In this document: one piece after another, positions 17,516 through 26,851 of the stretch
How the letters are laid out: every line of letters starts with the position of its first letter
Numbering within the stretch: position 1 is the stretch's first letter
NCBI RefSeq assembly: GCF_000577895.1
Contig: NZ_HG917869.1
Location: forward strand, 372,001-436,000
Direction: 5' to 3'
Length of the DNA stretch: 64,000 nucleotides
Source: Clostridium bornimense
GTDB lineage: Bacteria; Bacillota; Clostridia; Clostridiales; Clostridiaceae
Notes under the pieces: model-generated
Databases searched by the model: none
Seen by the model: only the letters and a program-made list of their open reading frames with translations
What the model was told of the DNA's origin: nothing
Position numbers and translations under genes: made by a program

Positions 17516-17986
17516 CTATGCTACAGAATTTTCTAAGGCTATATTGACTTCCATAAGCATATTTTCTATTCCCATTTTTAACGATAAAACTTTATCAACA
17601 TTTGTACTTACTGTAACATTTCCATGCATAAGCATTGGAGGTGAAATGTCAATTCCTATTCCGTTATTAGCAAAATTAGTGGCAGCATTAGCTGTTAACA
17701 TATTAATAAGTTCTGACACTGCACTTTTAGACATTTCATCTAGTACCTCAACTGGCATCCCCATCATCATGATAGAAGCAATATTTTTAGCATCTTCTTC
17801 AGATAGTAAGTAAATTATATTTCCTTTTACATCGCCTATTATGCTAATTACTATACCAATACCCTCACTTTTAATTATCTTATCTCTTAAAGATATGCCT
17901 TTTTTTTCAATATTATTTAATCCTAATTGCGGCATTACATTAGTAAAAGCATCTAATATTAAATTTATATGATTTGCATCCACCAT
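17516..17986 (-). CDS. cheX: Chemotaxis phosphatase CheX-like protein
   Basis: The 156-aa protein matches the CheX family (PF13690, CheY-P phosphatases). It has the N-terminal helix with NLILDAFTNVMPQLG, the fold's GDVKGNIIYLLSEEDAKNIASIMMM segment, and the active-site helix SAVSELINMLTANAATNFAN with the ExxN pattern (E and N in SELINM). It terminates CheY signalling by dephosphorylation. No che or flagellar genes adjoin it, but a sigma-D-like promoter (18022-18048) does, linking it to a motility regulon. The ATG has an AGGGGGA site. Confidence 0.88.
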   Translation of the reverse strand: MVDANHINLILDAFTNVMPQLGLNNIEKKGISLRDKIIKSEGIGIVISIIGDVKGNIIYLLSEEDAKNIASIMMMGMPVEVLDEMSKSAVSELINMLTANAATNFANNGIGIDISPPMLMHGNVTVSTNVDKVLSLKMGIENMLMEVNIALENSVA

Positions 17987-18021
17987 TAATCCCCCTTATT
18001 ATATAAAATTATATAATAATA

Positions 18022-18048
18022 TTATCGTATAATTTTAAAATTAACTTA
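18022..18048 (-). promoter_or_regulatory. Sigma-D (sigma-28) type promoter of cheX
   Basis: Leftward: TAAG (18045-18048), exactly 15 bases, then TACGATAA (-10, core at 18022-18027). This matches TAAA-N15-GCCGATAA with few differences, 36 bases before the cheX ATG. Confidence 0.6.
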
Positions 18049-18065
18049 ATATTAAATAATATTTA

Positions 18066-18386
18066 CTATTTTTTACTCTGAAAACTATTACACAAAGTTT
18101 CGCTATAAATTTCTGCTCTAGATCCACTAACTTCTATTGAATGTAAATTACAAATTTTATTTTCATTATACGCACAGGTATCAACTTTACAAATAAGTGC
18201 ATCACAAGGTCCACCATCATTTGTGTTATTAGTTAAATCACTATATAAAGCTTTATTTAAAAATGAACCACAGCAAGTTCCATTCTCTGTATCAGCAGCC
18301 ACTCCTCCTATATCAACTCTATTTGAATAACAAATATACTCTTTATTATGTGAACAATTTAATACGTCGCAATTAATTCTTGTCAT
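18066..18386 (-). CDS. DUF1540 domain protein with two Cys-rich repeats
   Basis: The ~106-aa protein has two copies of the DUF1540 pattern. The first is CDVLNCSHNKEYICYSNRVD with C-C at its end (near residues 6-44), the second CKVDTCAYNENKICNLHSIE and a final C (near 68-100). The spaced cysteines suggest metal binding. The ATG at 18386 follows GGAGAGAG and is preferred to an upstream start that overlaps the rubrerythrin gene. It lies just downstream of reverse rubrerythrin on the same strand (28-base gap), so they are probably cotranscribed. Function unknown. Confidence 0.82.
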   Translation of the reverse strand: MTRINCDVLNCSHNKEYICYSNRVDIGGVAADTENGTCCGSFLNKALYSDLTNNTNDGGPCDALICKVDTCAYNENKICNLHSIEVSGSRAEIYSETLCNSFQSKK

Positions 18387-18414
18387 AAAACTCTCTCCTT
18401 TGTATATAAAATCA

Positions 18415-18960
18415 TTATTTATCAAAATATCTATCTAGTAAACCTTTAAATGCTCTTCCATGTCTAGCTTCATCTTTACACATTTCATGAACAGTATCAT
18501 GAATTGCATCTAAATTATTTTGCTTAGCTATAGTGGCCAATTTCTTCTTTCCTTCACAAGCACCATATTCTGCTTCTACCCTTGCACTAAGATTTGATTT
18601 TGTGCATGGAACAACAACTTCTCCTAATATTTCAGCAAATTTTGCTGCATGTTCTGCTTCTTCCCATGCTATTCTTTTATATGCTTCTGCCACTTCTGGA
18701 TATCCTTCTCTATCTGCTTGTCGTGACATTGCAAGATACATACCTACTTCTGTACATTCACCAATAAAATTTGCTCTTAATGATTCTAAAATTTCATCAT
18801 CCAATCCTTCTGAGATTCCTACTCTGTGTTCATCAGCAAAATTTAATTCGTTATTTAATTCTTTAAATTTGCTACTATCAGCTTTGCAAATAGGACATAT
18901 TTCTGGTGGAGTATCCCCCTCGTGAATATATCCGCATATTGTACAAATAAATTTTTTCAT
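18415..18960 (-). CDS. Reverse rubrerythrin (rubredoxin domain at N-terminus)
   Basis: The 181-aa protein has a rubredoxin-like domain first ([20 protein letters not shown], residues ~5-24) and a diiron four-helix domain after it. The diiron ligands are in [29 protein letters not shown] and [10 protein letters not shown]. This reversed order defines reverse rubrerythrins, which give clostridia NADH-linked peroxide and oxygen reductase activity with rubredoxin oxidoreductase partners. The upstream site GGAGGAG fits the ATG at 18960. It is probably cotranscribed with the DUF1540 gene. Confidence 0.92.
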   Translation of the reverse strand: MKKFICTICGYIHEGDTPPEICPICKADSSKFKELNNELNFADEHRVGISEGLDDEILESLRANFIGECTEVGMYLAMSRQADREGYPEVAEAYKRIAWEEAEHAAKFAEILGEVVVPCTKSNLSARVEAEYGACEGKKKLATIAKQNNLDAIHDTVHEMCKDEARHGRAFKGLLDRYFDK

Positions 18961-19035
18961 TGTATCTCCTCCATTAATAATAATACTTATATTATTGCTA
19001 ATTAACTTTATAATTATTATTGAAATATAAGTTTT

Positions 19036-19077
19036 TTAACAAATAAGGCTGTTGTGCTAATAGTAGCACAACAGCCT
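19036..19077 (-). terminator. Rho-independent terminator of the PBP gene
   Basis: A 13-bp perfect stem AGGCTGTTGTGCT/AGCACAACAGCCT (arms 19046-19058 and 19065-19077, 6-base loop) is followed leftward by TTATTTGTTAAAAAACTT. Confidence 0.75.
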
Positions 19078-19173
19078 ATATATTAATTAATATTATTAAA
19101 ACAATCATTAACATATGTTGAAATACTTAATTTATAAATTTTATTTTAATTATAGAGACGCTATTTCATCCAC

Positions 19174-21930
19174 CTAGTTTCCTTCTCCATCGTTTTTATT
19201 CCCATTAAAATATGCATCCATAACAGCATAGTTAATTGATCCATTTTCTTTACCAAAGTGACCATTAAATACAACAGATACTACAACTATTTCAGGATCA
19301 TCTGCAGGTGCAAAAGTTGCTAACCATCCATATGCTTCTCTATCATAACTTGCTTGATCATTGTCAAAAGTAGCTGTACCTGTTTTACCAGCAACAGTTA
19401 CTCCTAAGTTACTGAATATTGAATTTAATTCAGCATTTCCACTAATAACCTGTTTAAGTCCTTCATTTATTGTTTTCATAATCGATTTATCAAGATCAAC
19501 TTCATCCAAAATTTCTGGTTGTTGTTCAAATACCACATTTCCATCAGCATCTGTTATCTTATCAAGTAAATGAACTTTATATCTTGTTCCGCCATTGGCA
19601 TAAGTAGCATAAGCTGATGCTAATTCCAAAGGTGTTACATTTGTAAGACCTTGTCCAATCGCAGCGTTATATGAGTTAAATTTTGCTGTTATTTGGGTAT
19701 ATCCATTTGAAATAATTTGTCCCTTCATAAAATCCATCAAAGATGTATACTCAGAGTTAGATATAGTTCTTCCTTTATATAGAGGATCATTAGCATTTAT
19801 CTTTTTAAATAGTTTAATTAAAACATCTTCATCAAAGTTTCCGGTTTTAATTTGTCCAAGTATAACATCCCTAGCCTCTTGTCTTAATTTTTTAACTTCT
19901 TCACTTAAATCATCTGATTGAAGCGATAAATTAAAATATGGATATGTATAGCTATATTTTCCTTCAGTATATTTTCCTTCTTTTAGCCTATTTACTATGT
20001 TGATATAAATAAGCGGTGCTTGACTTTCTGCAGCAGAATAATGGTTATATACTTGGCCAAAGTTTTCACTTATCTCAATACCAGTTGAAGTAATAGCATT
20101 ATCATCTTCAGGATCTGCTCCAATTCCAAATCTCCATGCATAAGCAGCGATACCATTTTCGGTATAATTAATCTTAAATTCATCGCTACTTTTAGTTTTT
20201 TCTACATCCTTATATTTTGTATAAAGACGTTTTGAAGTTTCCATAAAATAAGCATTAGAAGATTTAGCTAAAGCACTGGTAATATTCATATTCCCTAGAT
20301 ATCCATCTTCAGGGAATGGCCTATTAAATCCATCTCCATCATCATAAAAACCTGCATCTTTTATAGTATTAGTTTCATTAATTACTCCTTCATTCAAACC
20401 AGCATAAGCAGTAAAAGTCTTAAAAGTTGACCCAGGAGGTATTAAAGATTGTGTTGCATAATTAACCATTGGTTTTGCAATCATGTCTTTTAAATCTTCT
20501 CTTTGTCCATTTTCATTCATAGGAAAAAGTCCATCAAGATATGTCTTACCATTCAAGCTGTTACTAGGGTCACTAGTAACTATAGTTTTTCCTGACCATC
20601 CTTTTTCCTTTACAAAATTTTCATAGAATTCATTAGTAAAGCCATAATACTCATTATATTTCTCCGTACTTAATCCATTTACTTCAGCAAAATCATTAGG
20701 ATCAAAAGTTGGCTGAGATACCATGGCAATAACTTCTCCAGTCTTTGCATTAAGTGCTACTACAGCACCTCTATCCGGTTGAGTACTCTTATGAGTAGTT
20801 GTATTGTATCTTGGCTTTTTCATATTCTCTTCTAAAGCCTTTTCAGCTGCTTGTTGAACTTTCCAGTCCACTGTTAAATGAACATTTTGACCTTGATAGG
20901 ATTCTCTTTTAGCTAACTCCGATATAGGTCTACCAAACCTATTTACTTCTACAATCGTTGCACCTTTAGAACCTCTAAGTCTATCTTCAAAAGCTTCTTC
21001 TATACCAGATGAACCTTTTATGTCAGTACTTGCATCATATCCTTTTTCTTCATTTTTTTCGTCATCATTTACTTTTGAAACATAACCAATAAATGCTGCT
21101 CCTATTTTATTAAATGGATAACATCTTTGGGGTTTTGTTTCAATATTTATACCAGGCATAGATTCTAATTGCTGTTCAAATACAAATGCAACATCCCTAT
21201 CTAAACTTGATGCAATTGTAACTGGCTTATATCCTGAATAACTTTGCAACTTTATTGCATACTTTACTACGACCATTCTTCTTTCATCTTCTTTTGAATA
21301 TACCCCTGTCGGTACATCATACATATCTTTTGACGTTAAAAAATCATATGTATCTTTTGCTGTATATTTTTCAGCTTCTTTTATAATCTTTTTTGTTTCT
21401 TTATCATTCAATTTTGAATAATCTTTTTGATACTTTTTTTGTGATAAGGAATCCATCAAACTTATATCAATTTTGAATTGTCTTTCTTGAAGTTTACGTC
21501 CTTCTTCATCAACAGCATTAAATTGAAATTCATAATTGTCTCCATTAAGTTTTATAGGAAAATCGTCATCTATGTCTAAATTGTTTTCTTTTAATATCTT
21601 TATAACCTTTTCCATAGTCTCATAGAATTTATCTGTACTTTCTTCTGCTTCTGTAAAAGTGAGAGCGAACATTTGCTTGTCATAAGCTAATATTTCACCA
21701 TCTTTTGAAATAATATTGCCTCTTGGGGCTTGTTCCTCTACTAATCTATGAGAACCACTTTTAGCACTTTCGCTATAATATGTGTGATTTCTAACTTGTA
21801 GATTTATAAGTCCAAATCCTATATATCCACATATTATTATTACAGAAATTTTTAATGCTCCATATCGTGTTATAGATTTTCTGAATTTGTGTCCATAATT
21901 ATCATTTCTTATTCTATAACTATTTTTCAC
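19174..21930 (-). CDS. Class B penicillin-binding protein (PBP2/MrdA-like transpeptidase)
   Basis: A 918-aa peptidoglycan D,D-transpeptidase anchored by one N-terminal span (about residues 28-46). A PBP dimerisation region (LVEEQAPRGNIISKDGEILA, near 63-82) precedes the transpeptidase domain. Catalytic motifs are STFK (Ser near residue 503), SSN (near 560) and KTGT (near 850). It acts outside the membrane to cross-link elongation-phase wall, with a SEDS partner that is not in the window. It is longer than typical PBP2 (~600-700), with extra acidic insertions around 470-500 and 640-750. The gene is monocistronic with a strong terminator. Confidence 0.9.
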   Translation of the reverse strand: MKNSYRIRNDNYGHKFRKSITRYGALKISVIIICGYIGFGLINLQVRNHTYYSESAKSGSHRLVEEQAPRGNIISKDGEILAYDKQMFALTFTEAEESTDKFYETMEKVIKILKENNLDIDDDFPIKLNGDNYEFQFNAVDEEGRKLQERQFKIDISLMDSLSQKKYQKDYSKLNDKETKKIIKEAEKYTAKDTYDFLTSKDMYDVPTGVYSKEDERRMVVVKYAIKLQSYSGYKPVTIASSLDRDVAFVFEQQLESMPGINIETKPQRCYPFNKIGAAFIGYVSKVNDDEKNEEKGYDASTDIKGSSGIEEAFEDRLRGSKGATIVEVNRFGRPISELAKRESYQGQNVHLTVDWKVQQAAEKALEENMKKPRYNTTTHKSTQPDRGAVVALNAKTGEVIAMVSQPTFDPNDFAEVNGLSTEKYNEYYGFTNEFYENFVKEKGWSGKTIVTSDPSNSLNGKTYLDGLFPMNENGQREDLKDMIAKPMVNYATQSLIPPGSTFKTFTAYAGLNEGVINETNTIKDAGFYDDGDGFNRPFPEDGYLGNMNITSALAKSSNAYFMETSKRLYTKYKDVEKTKSSDEFKINYTENGIAAYAWRFGIGADPEDDNAITSTGIEISENFGQVYNHYSAAESQAPLIYINIVNRLKEGKYTEGKYSYTYPYFNLSLQSDDLSEEVKKLRQEARDVILGQIKTGNFDEDVLIKLFKKINANDPLYKGRTISNSEYTSLMDFMKGQIISNGYTQITAKFNSYNAAIGQGLTNVTPLELASAYATYANGGTRYKVHLLDKITDADGNVVFEQQPEILDEVDLDKSIMKTINEGLKQVISGNAELNSIFSNLGVTVAGKTGTATFDNDQASYDREAYGWLATFAPADDPEIVVVSVVFNGHFGKENGSINYAVMDAYFNGNKNDGEGN

Positions 21931-22027
21931 TTTAACTTCTCCTTATAGTAGTTTTTCTTACAACAATATTATTATAACAATAATATGTAATTAATAGAAT
22001 ATAATTCTTTATCATTTTTTGTAAACA

Positions 22028-22058
22028 AAAAAAGAATGTATAATTATACATTCTTTTT
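22028..22058 (-). terminator. Rho-independent terminator
   Basis: The stem AAAAAGAATGTATA/TATACATTCTTTTT has a 2-base loop at its centre and is followed leftward by TTTGTTTAC. It ends the 50-aa membrane ORF at 22071. Confidence 0.8.
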
Positions 22059-22070
22059 ATAATGACAATA

Positions 22071-22223
22071 TTAAAATCCAATGAAATCCAATATATTAGA
22101 AAATATTAAAATACCAAACAATATAATTCCAAGATTTCGTTCCCATTTAATATTATGTTTACTACCATCTATAATTAATAATATATCAATAATTAATGTA
22201 AATAATGCTAAGAAAATCATCAT
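22071..22223 (-). CDS. Small membrane protein, 50 aa
   Basis: ATG at 22221-22223 behind AGGGGTGAT opens a 50-codon frame: a membrane segment (MMIFLALFTLIIDILLIID), a short basic loop KHNIKWERN, and a second membrane segment (LGIILFGILIF). A terminator follows within 15 bases. It has its own transcription unit upstream of the PBP gene. Two-span topology is clear; function is unknown. Confidence 0.6.
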   Translation of the reverse strand: MMIFLALFTLIIDILLIIDGSKHNIKWERNLGIILFGILIFSNILDFIGF

Positions 22224-22449
22224 AAGGATCACCCCTATAAAAATTATATAATCTTATATAAATAATATCATATTTTTCATATATTACATAATCTTCTTTA
22301 GAGATTGTATAATATATGAATTATATTTAAAGTTTAAAAAACTTGTTTTAATTTACTATATATATTCATTTAAAATTTAACTTTAGGGAATAATCATTTA
22401 CTTTATACAGAAGATATAATAAAAGTAACTTTTTAGAGGAGGAATAATA

Positions 22450-23583
22450 ATGAATATTGGTGTTATCGGTGCTGGAAATATAGGAACTTATTTGGCTACA
22501 TATATATCGCGTAAAGAAAATTGTAAAGTATGGTTACATACTTCAAAAGTTGATGCATTTAAAGAAGAAATTATCTTAATTGAAGAAGAAAAATGTATTG
22601 AACATGCTGTTAAAATTCATTGCATTTCAGAAAGTATGAAAGAAGTAGTAGAAGATGCAGATTTAGTTTTAATCACACATCCTTCTTTTATGATGGAAAA
22701 GACTTTAAAAGAAGTAAGTAAAAATGTAAAGAAAGGTGCTATAGTTGGATCTATTCCTGGATTTGGCGGGAAAGAGTACTATATTGATGAATTAATAGAA
22801 AAAGAATGTACATTCTTTGGATCACAAAGAGTACCTTCAATTACAAGACTAGAAATATACGGAGAAGTTGTTTCCCTAAAACAAAAAAATGAATTTATGA
22901 AGATTAGTTCAATACCACACGATAAATGTGACTCTATATGTAACTTACTGACTGGATTAATAGATATACCTTGTATACCTATAGAAAGCTATTTAGCAAT
23001 AACACTATCTCCTTCAAATCCAACTATGCATCCTTCGAGATTATATGAACTTTTTGAAGATCATAAAGAAGGAAAAATATATGAAAATCACTCTTTGTTT
23101 TATGAAGAATGGAATGATTTAGCATCCTCAACTTTGTTACAATTAGATGAAGAACTTAAAGAAATATTTAAATCACTGAATGAATTTAATGATTTTAATG
23201 CAAAAGATTTTGAAAGAATAAAATCTAGGTACAACATAGAAACACCTTCAGAATTGACTAATAAAATAAGGACGGCACCTGGATTTCAAGGTATAAGAAC
23301 TCCAATGGTAGAATCACAAAACGGATTTATACCAGATTTAAATTCTAGATACTTTATAGAAGATATAGAATTTGGATTATGTATAATAAAGGCATTTGCA
23401 GAGCTTTGTAGAGTTAAAACACCTACAGTTGATAAGTTGATTTTATGGGCACAAGAACTTCTAGGAAAAGAATATTTATTAGATGGTAAATTAATAGGAA
23501 AAGATGCAAAACATTTAATAATACCTCAAAGCAAAGGAATAAATACTAAACAGGATTTAATTAATTACTATAAAACTATATAG
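22450..23583 (+). CDS. NAD(P)-dependent octopine/nopaline dehydrogenase family protein
   Basis: A 377-aa protein with an N-terminal Rossmann nucleotide-binding domain (GVIGAGNIGTY, residues 4-14) and a C-terminal octopine/nopaline dehydrogenase domain (PF02317-like). The latter shows the LSPSNPTMHPSRLYELF motif near residue 190, whose His is the catalytic-type residue, and the helix TPTVDKLILWAQ near 330. The family makes opines from an amino acid and a keto acid with NAD(P)H. No amino-acid or metallophore genes adjoin it, so substrates are unknown. The ATG follows GAGGAGG. Function beyond the fold is inferred. Confidence 0.82.
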   Translation: MNIGVIGAGNIGTYLATYISRKENCKVWLHTSKVDAFKEEIILIEEEKCIEHAVKIHCISESMKEVVEDADLVLITHPSFMMEKTLKEVSKNVKKGAIVGSIPGFGGKEYYIDELIEKECTFFGSQRVPSITRLEIYGEVVSLKQKNEFMKISSIPHDKCDSICNLLTGLIDIPCIPIESYLAITLSPSNPTMHPSRLYELFEDHKEGKIYENHSLFYEEWNDLASSTLLQLDEELKEIFKSLNEFNDFNAKDFERIKSRYNIETPSELTNKIRTAPGFQGIRTPMVESQNGFIPDLNSRYFIEDIEFGLCIIKAFAELCRVKTPTVDKLILWAQELLGKEYLLDGKLIGKDAKHLIIPQSKGINTKQDLINYYKTI

Positions 23584-23781
23584 AAGAAGATGGTGCTGTG
23601 GCATTGAATTATATAAATTTATATTTATATAATTCACAATTCACAAAGCGCAATTCATAATTAATGTTAATTTTCCCCTGTAGGAAAATATTGTAGTCAT
23701 GTAGACAGCAGAAATAGTTTAAGATAAAAAAATGAAATTTGATATTTTCATATAACAACTATGCGGTGTTATATTAAATAT

Positions 23782-23808
23782 GATAATGAAAGTTTAACTT
23801 TCATTATC
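23782..23808. terminator. Hairpin between convergent opine-dehydrogenase and flavodoxin genes
   Basis: The stem GATAATGAAAGTT/AACTTTCATTATC (13 bp) with a 1-base loop is flanked by AT-rich sequence. The rest of the 299-base gap (23584-23882) holds AT-rich text with short repeated AATTCACAATTCAC-type words and no gene. Confidence 0.6.
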
Positions 23809-23882
23809 TCTTGGATATACTATTTAACAAAGCTAATTAATTTTATAAAGATAGTCTTAATAATATACAATATTACTATACT

Positions 23883-24365
23883 TTAAAATAAATCTCTTAC
23901 TTTATTAGCAATACGCTCACCAAAAATTTCAAACATTTCTTTACTATCTTCATAATTTTCTTTAGTGGCTACTGGTCCTAAATGCATAAAAGGTTGTCCA
24001 AGAGCTGATCCACCAGAATAGACAAGCATTCCTTTCACCATTAAATGATTAATAATTGTTAACATTGCTGTGGCAGCGCCACCTTGAATATAGTCAGCAG
24101 TAGCAAAGACTACGCCTATTTTTCCTTCTAAATTATAGTCTCTTGATTCATCAAACCATTTTTTCATTTGCCAACATGTATTAGCATAGTATGTTGGTGT
24201 TCCAAAAACTACAGCTTTACTTTCTTTTAGAAAATTATCATCGATATTATTTATATCAAAAACTCCTACCTCTATATCTTTTATTTTTTTCATACCTAAT
24301 GCTACTATTTCTGCCATCTCTTTAGTTTTTCCATACTTGGTAAAATACAATATAGATATTTTCAT
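23883..24365 (-). CDS. Flavodoxin family protein (FMN-binding)
   Basis: This 160-aa single-domain flavoprotein has the phosphate-binding loop YFTKYGKTKEMAE (residues 7-19), the FMN-ring loops FGTPTYYANTCWQMK (near 54-68) and FATADYIQGGAA (near 87-98), and a typical flavodoxin/WrbA-like length. It probably shuttles electrons or reduces quinones or flavins in the cytoplasm. The ATG follows GGGGAGGTG. It diverges from the DMT transporter gene. Partner proteins are not evident. Confidence 0.83.
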   Translation of the reverse strand: MKISILYFTKYGKTKEMAEIVALGMKKIKDIEVGVFDINNIDDNFLKESKAVVFGTPTYYANTCWQMKKWFDESRDYNLEGKIGVVFATADYIQGGAATAMLTIINHLMVKGMLVYSGGSALGQPFMHLGPVATKENYEDSKEMFEIFGERIANKVRDLF

Positions 24366-24499
24366 ATCTTCACCTCCCCAATTTTATTTTTATAGAAATA
24401 ATTATATCATTGATTAATAATATTTTTTCTTTTATCTTAATATTTTGTAAATATTATATTATAATGGGAAATAGTTATTGTTACTGTAGGAGGATTTTT

Positions 24500-25387
24500 A
24501 TGAAAAACAAAAGATTTTATGGAAACTTAATGCTTATTTTAACTGCATTAATATGGGGTAGTTCCTTTGTAGCTCAAAGTGTAGGTATGGATTATATTGG
24601 TCCGTTTACCTTCAATGCTATTAGATGCATTATAGGTGGTATTGTGCTTATTCCTATAATTCTCGTTATGGACAAAGTTAAAAAAGAATCTAAAACAAAA
24701 AACAACAATAAACAATTAATTCTAGGCGGTATTTTATGTGGTATTGCTTTATTTATAGGTAGCACTTTTCAACAATTTGGTATCTCTTTTACTTCTGTAG
24801 GCAAAGCTGGTTTTATTACTGCTCTTTATATAGTGCTAGTTCCGCTTCTTGGAATTCTTTTTAAGAAAAAAGTATCTTTAAAAATTTGGTTAAGTGTATT
24901 TATCTCATTGATTGGACTATATCTTTTGTGTATAACAGAAAATTTCTCAATAGGAAAAGGTGATCTTTTAGTACTTTTTTGTGCTTTCTTCTTTGCTATA
25001 CATATTTTACTTATAGATTATTTTTCACCAAAAGTAAATGGTGTTAAGATGTCTTGTATACAGTTTTTTGTAGCTGGAATTATTTCTGTATTCCCAATGG
25101 CTATCTTTGAAAGTCCTACACTAGCTTCAATATTATTAGCATGGGCACCAATTTTATATGCTGGAGTACTTTCCTGTGGTGTAGCCTATACTCTTCAAGT
25201 TGTTGCTCAAAAAAATACTGATCCAACTGTAGCCTCTTTATTACTTAGTCTAGAATCAGTTTTTGCCGTAATATCAGGATGGTTTATACTTGGCGAATCT
25301 TTATCTTTAAAAGAACTTATAGGATGTATTTTAGTGTTTATTGCTATAATCTTAGCACAACTTCCCAATAAAAATAAAATATTATAA
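24500..25387 (+). CDS. DMT superfamily (EamA) transporter
   Basis: A ~295-aa permease with ten membrane spans arranged as two EamA repeats. The first starts LILTALIWGSSFVAQSVG, the second near DLLVLFCAFFFAIHILLID. The family exports amino acids and metabolites; the substrate is unknown. The ATG at 24500 has TAGGAGGA at 5-6 bases; the longer frame from 24410 lacks one. A 34-base palindrome follows as terminator. Confidence 0.85.
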   Translation: MKNKRFYGNLMLILTALIWGSSFVAQSVGMDYIGPFTFNAIRCIIGGIVLIPIILVMDKVKKESKTKNNNKQLILGGILCGIALFIGSTFQQFGISFTSVGKAGFITALYIVLVPLLGILFKKKVSLKIWLSVFISLIGLYLLCITENFSIGKGDLLVLFCAFFFAIHILLIDYFSPKVNGVKMSCIQFFVAGIISVFPMAIFESPTLASILLAWAPILYAGVLSCGVAYTLQVVAQKNTDPTVASLLLSLESVFAVISGWFILGESLSLKELIGCILVFIAIILAQLPNKNKIL

Positions 25388-25405
25388 AAAGATATAAATT
25401 TTATG

Positions 25406-25439
25406 TAATGAGTAACTAAAAGCTTTTAGTTACTCATTA
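25406..25439 (+). terminator. 34-base palindromic terminator
   Basis: A fully self-complementary 34-base run centred on AGCT (arms TAATGAGTAACTAAAAG and complement) lies 18 bases after the DMT gene. The T-run is short, so it may instead be a processing hairpin. Confidence 0.6.
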
Positions 25440-25543
25440 TCTTATAGCTTTGACATAGTTTTTATGTTTTTACTATTTATTTAGTGTATTATAATAAATA
25501 TAGTTAATTATCCTTTCTATTTATTACAAACGGCGGTGATTTA

Positions 25544-26821
25544 ATGAATAAAAAAAATAATAATAAAGTCAAAAAATTTAAAAGAGTTTTTAAAAGAGTT
25601 TTTCTTTTATTATTGATATTAATTTTAATTGGTTGTATTTGGATTTATATCACATTATCATCTTTAAATAACGGTAACGAAACAACTGCTACAGATAATG
25701 TAGCATTAAGAGATCCAGTAAATATTCTACTTTATGGAATGGATAATGTACCAGGTTCTCCTGCTAGTAGAACTGATACAATTATGATAATGCATTATGA
25801 TCCAGAAACAAAGGATACAACTTTAGTTTCTTTACCAAGAGATACGATGATTAGCCAAGATACTTACGAACCAAAAGTAATTGGAAGAACAGCGAAATTG
25901 ACAGAAGTACATTATGATTCTCAGCTTGCTTATGATATTGATACTGCTCGTGATAATTTAATTAATGCGGTAAAGAATTTTTTTGGAATTAATAGTATTA
26001 ATTATTATGTATCCATTGATTACAATGGATTCTCTGAAATAATTGATGCAATAGGTGGAGTAGATATTGTTCCTATTTATAATATGAAGTATCATGACCC
26101 TGTGGATAACTTAGAAATAGATTTTGAAAAAGGTAAAGAATATCATTTAAATGGTGAAGATGCATTAAAATTTGTTCGTTGGAGAAAGAATGATGATGGT
26201 GTAGAAAGTGAAACTGATGGAAGTGATTTGGGACGTATCGAAAATCAACGTTATTTTATTAGTGCTCTTATAAATGAATTATCATCTCCATTAGGGATAA
26301 TTAAAACACCGTCACTTATTAGTAAGGGATGCCGTTATATAAAAACTGATCTACCTGCTAATAAAATTCTTGCTTATACTCTATCTATATTAAAATCAGG
26401 TAATGATAATTTGACTTCGGAAACATTAAAGGGATCAACAAAAAATGTTAATGGAACTGATTATTTTGTATATAATGCCAGTGAAAATAGAGATATTATT
26501 AATATGCTAAATAGTGGAAATAACGAAGATATAGAAGATAGAAGTGATCTATATGTAACAATTAGAAATTCAAGTGGTAAAGATGGATTAGCAGGTAAAT
26601 TAAGAGAAAAACTAGTAAATCAATATGGATATACTTATGATAATATCACTACAGAAACAGGAGCATCATTAGTTAATAAAAGTTCTATTATTGTAAGTAG
26701 CAATAGTTCAATATCTAATCTAGATTCCCTATGTGATGAAATTGATATAGATAATATATATACAGAGGACAATTACAATAACGATATTACTATAATTATT
26801 GGTAGAGATTTCAGTGATTAA
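25544..26821 (+). CDS. LytR-CpsA-Psr (LCP) family wall-polymer ligase
   Basis: The 425-aa protein has one N-terminal membrane anchor (residues ~19-38), the LCP catalytic domain (~55-280) and a C-terminal LytR_C domain (~340-420). Conserved LCP features are visible: NILLYGMDN, SRTDTIMIMH, SLPRDTMI (the Arg-Asp pair of the phosphate site), GGVDIVP and LKFVRWRKNDDG. Members attach teichoic acid or other anionic polymers to peptidoglycan on the outer face. The ATG follows GGCGGTGA. It faces a convergent methyltransferase gene across a shared terminator. Confidence 0.93.
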   Translation: MNKKNNNKVKKFKRVFKRVFLLLLILILIGCIWIYITLSSLNNGNETTATDNVALRDPVNILLYGMDNVPGSPASRTDTIMIMHYDPETKDTTLVSLPRDTMISQDTYEPKVIGRTAKLTEVHYDSQLAYDIDTARDNLINAVKNFFGINSINYYVSIDYNGFSEIIDAIGGVDIVPIYNMKYHDPVDNLEIDFEKGKEYHLNGEDALKFVRWRKNDDGVESETDGSDLGRIENQRYFISALINELSSPLGIIKTPSLISKGCRYIKTDLPANKILAYTLSILKSGNDNLTSETLKGSTKNVNGTDYFVYNASENRDIINMLNSGNNEDIEDRSDLYVTIRNSSGKDGLAGKLREKLVNQYGYTYDNITTETGASLVNKSSIIVSSNSSISNLDSLCDEIDIDNIYTEDNYNNDITIIIGRDFSD

Positions 26822-26851
26822 TAGAGGTATAAACATTTATACCTCTATTAA
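26818..26851. terminator. Shared bidirectional terminator
   Basis: A 14-bp stem TTAATAGAGGTATA with its complement lies between the LCP gene and the methyltransferase gene. It overlaps both stop codons. Confidence 0.8.

Noticed and set aside
18533-18925. 130-aa rightward open frame
   Set aside because: Antisense to the reverse rubrerythrin gene; no ribosome site or family resemblance.
23584-23781. AATTCACAATTCAC-type words as a repeat family
   Set aside because: Only loose short words are visible here; with one window a repeat family cannot be supported.
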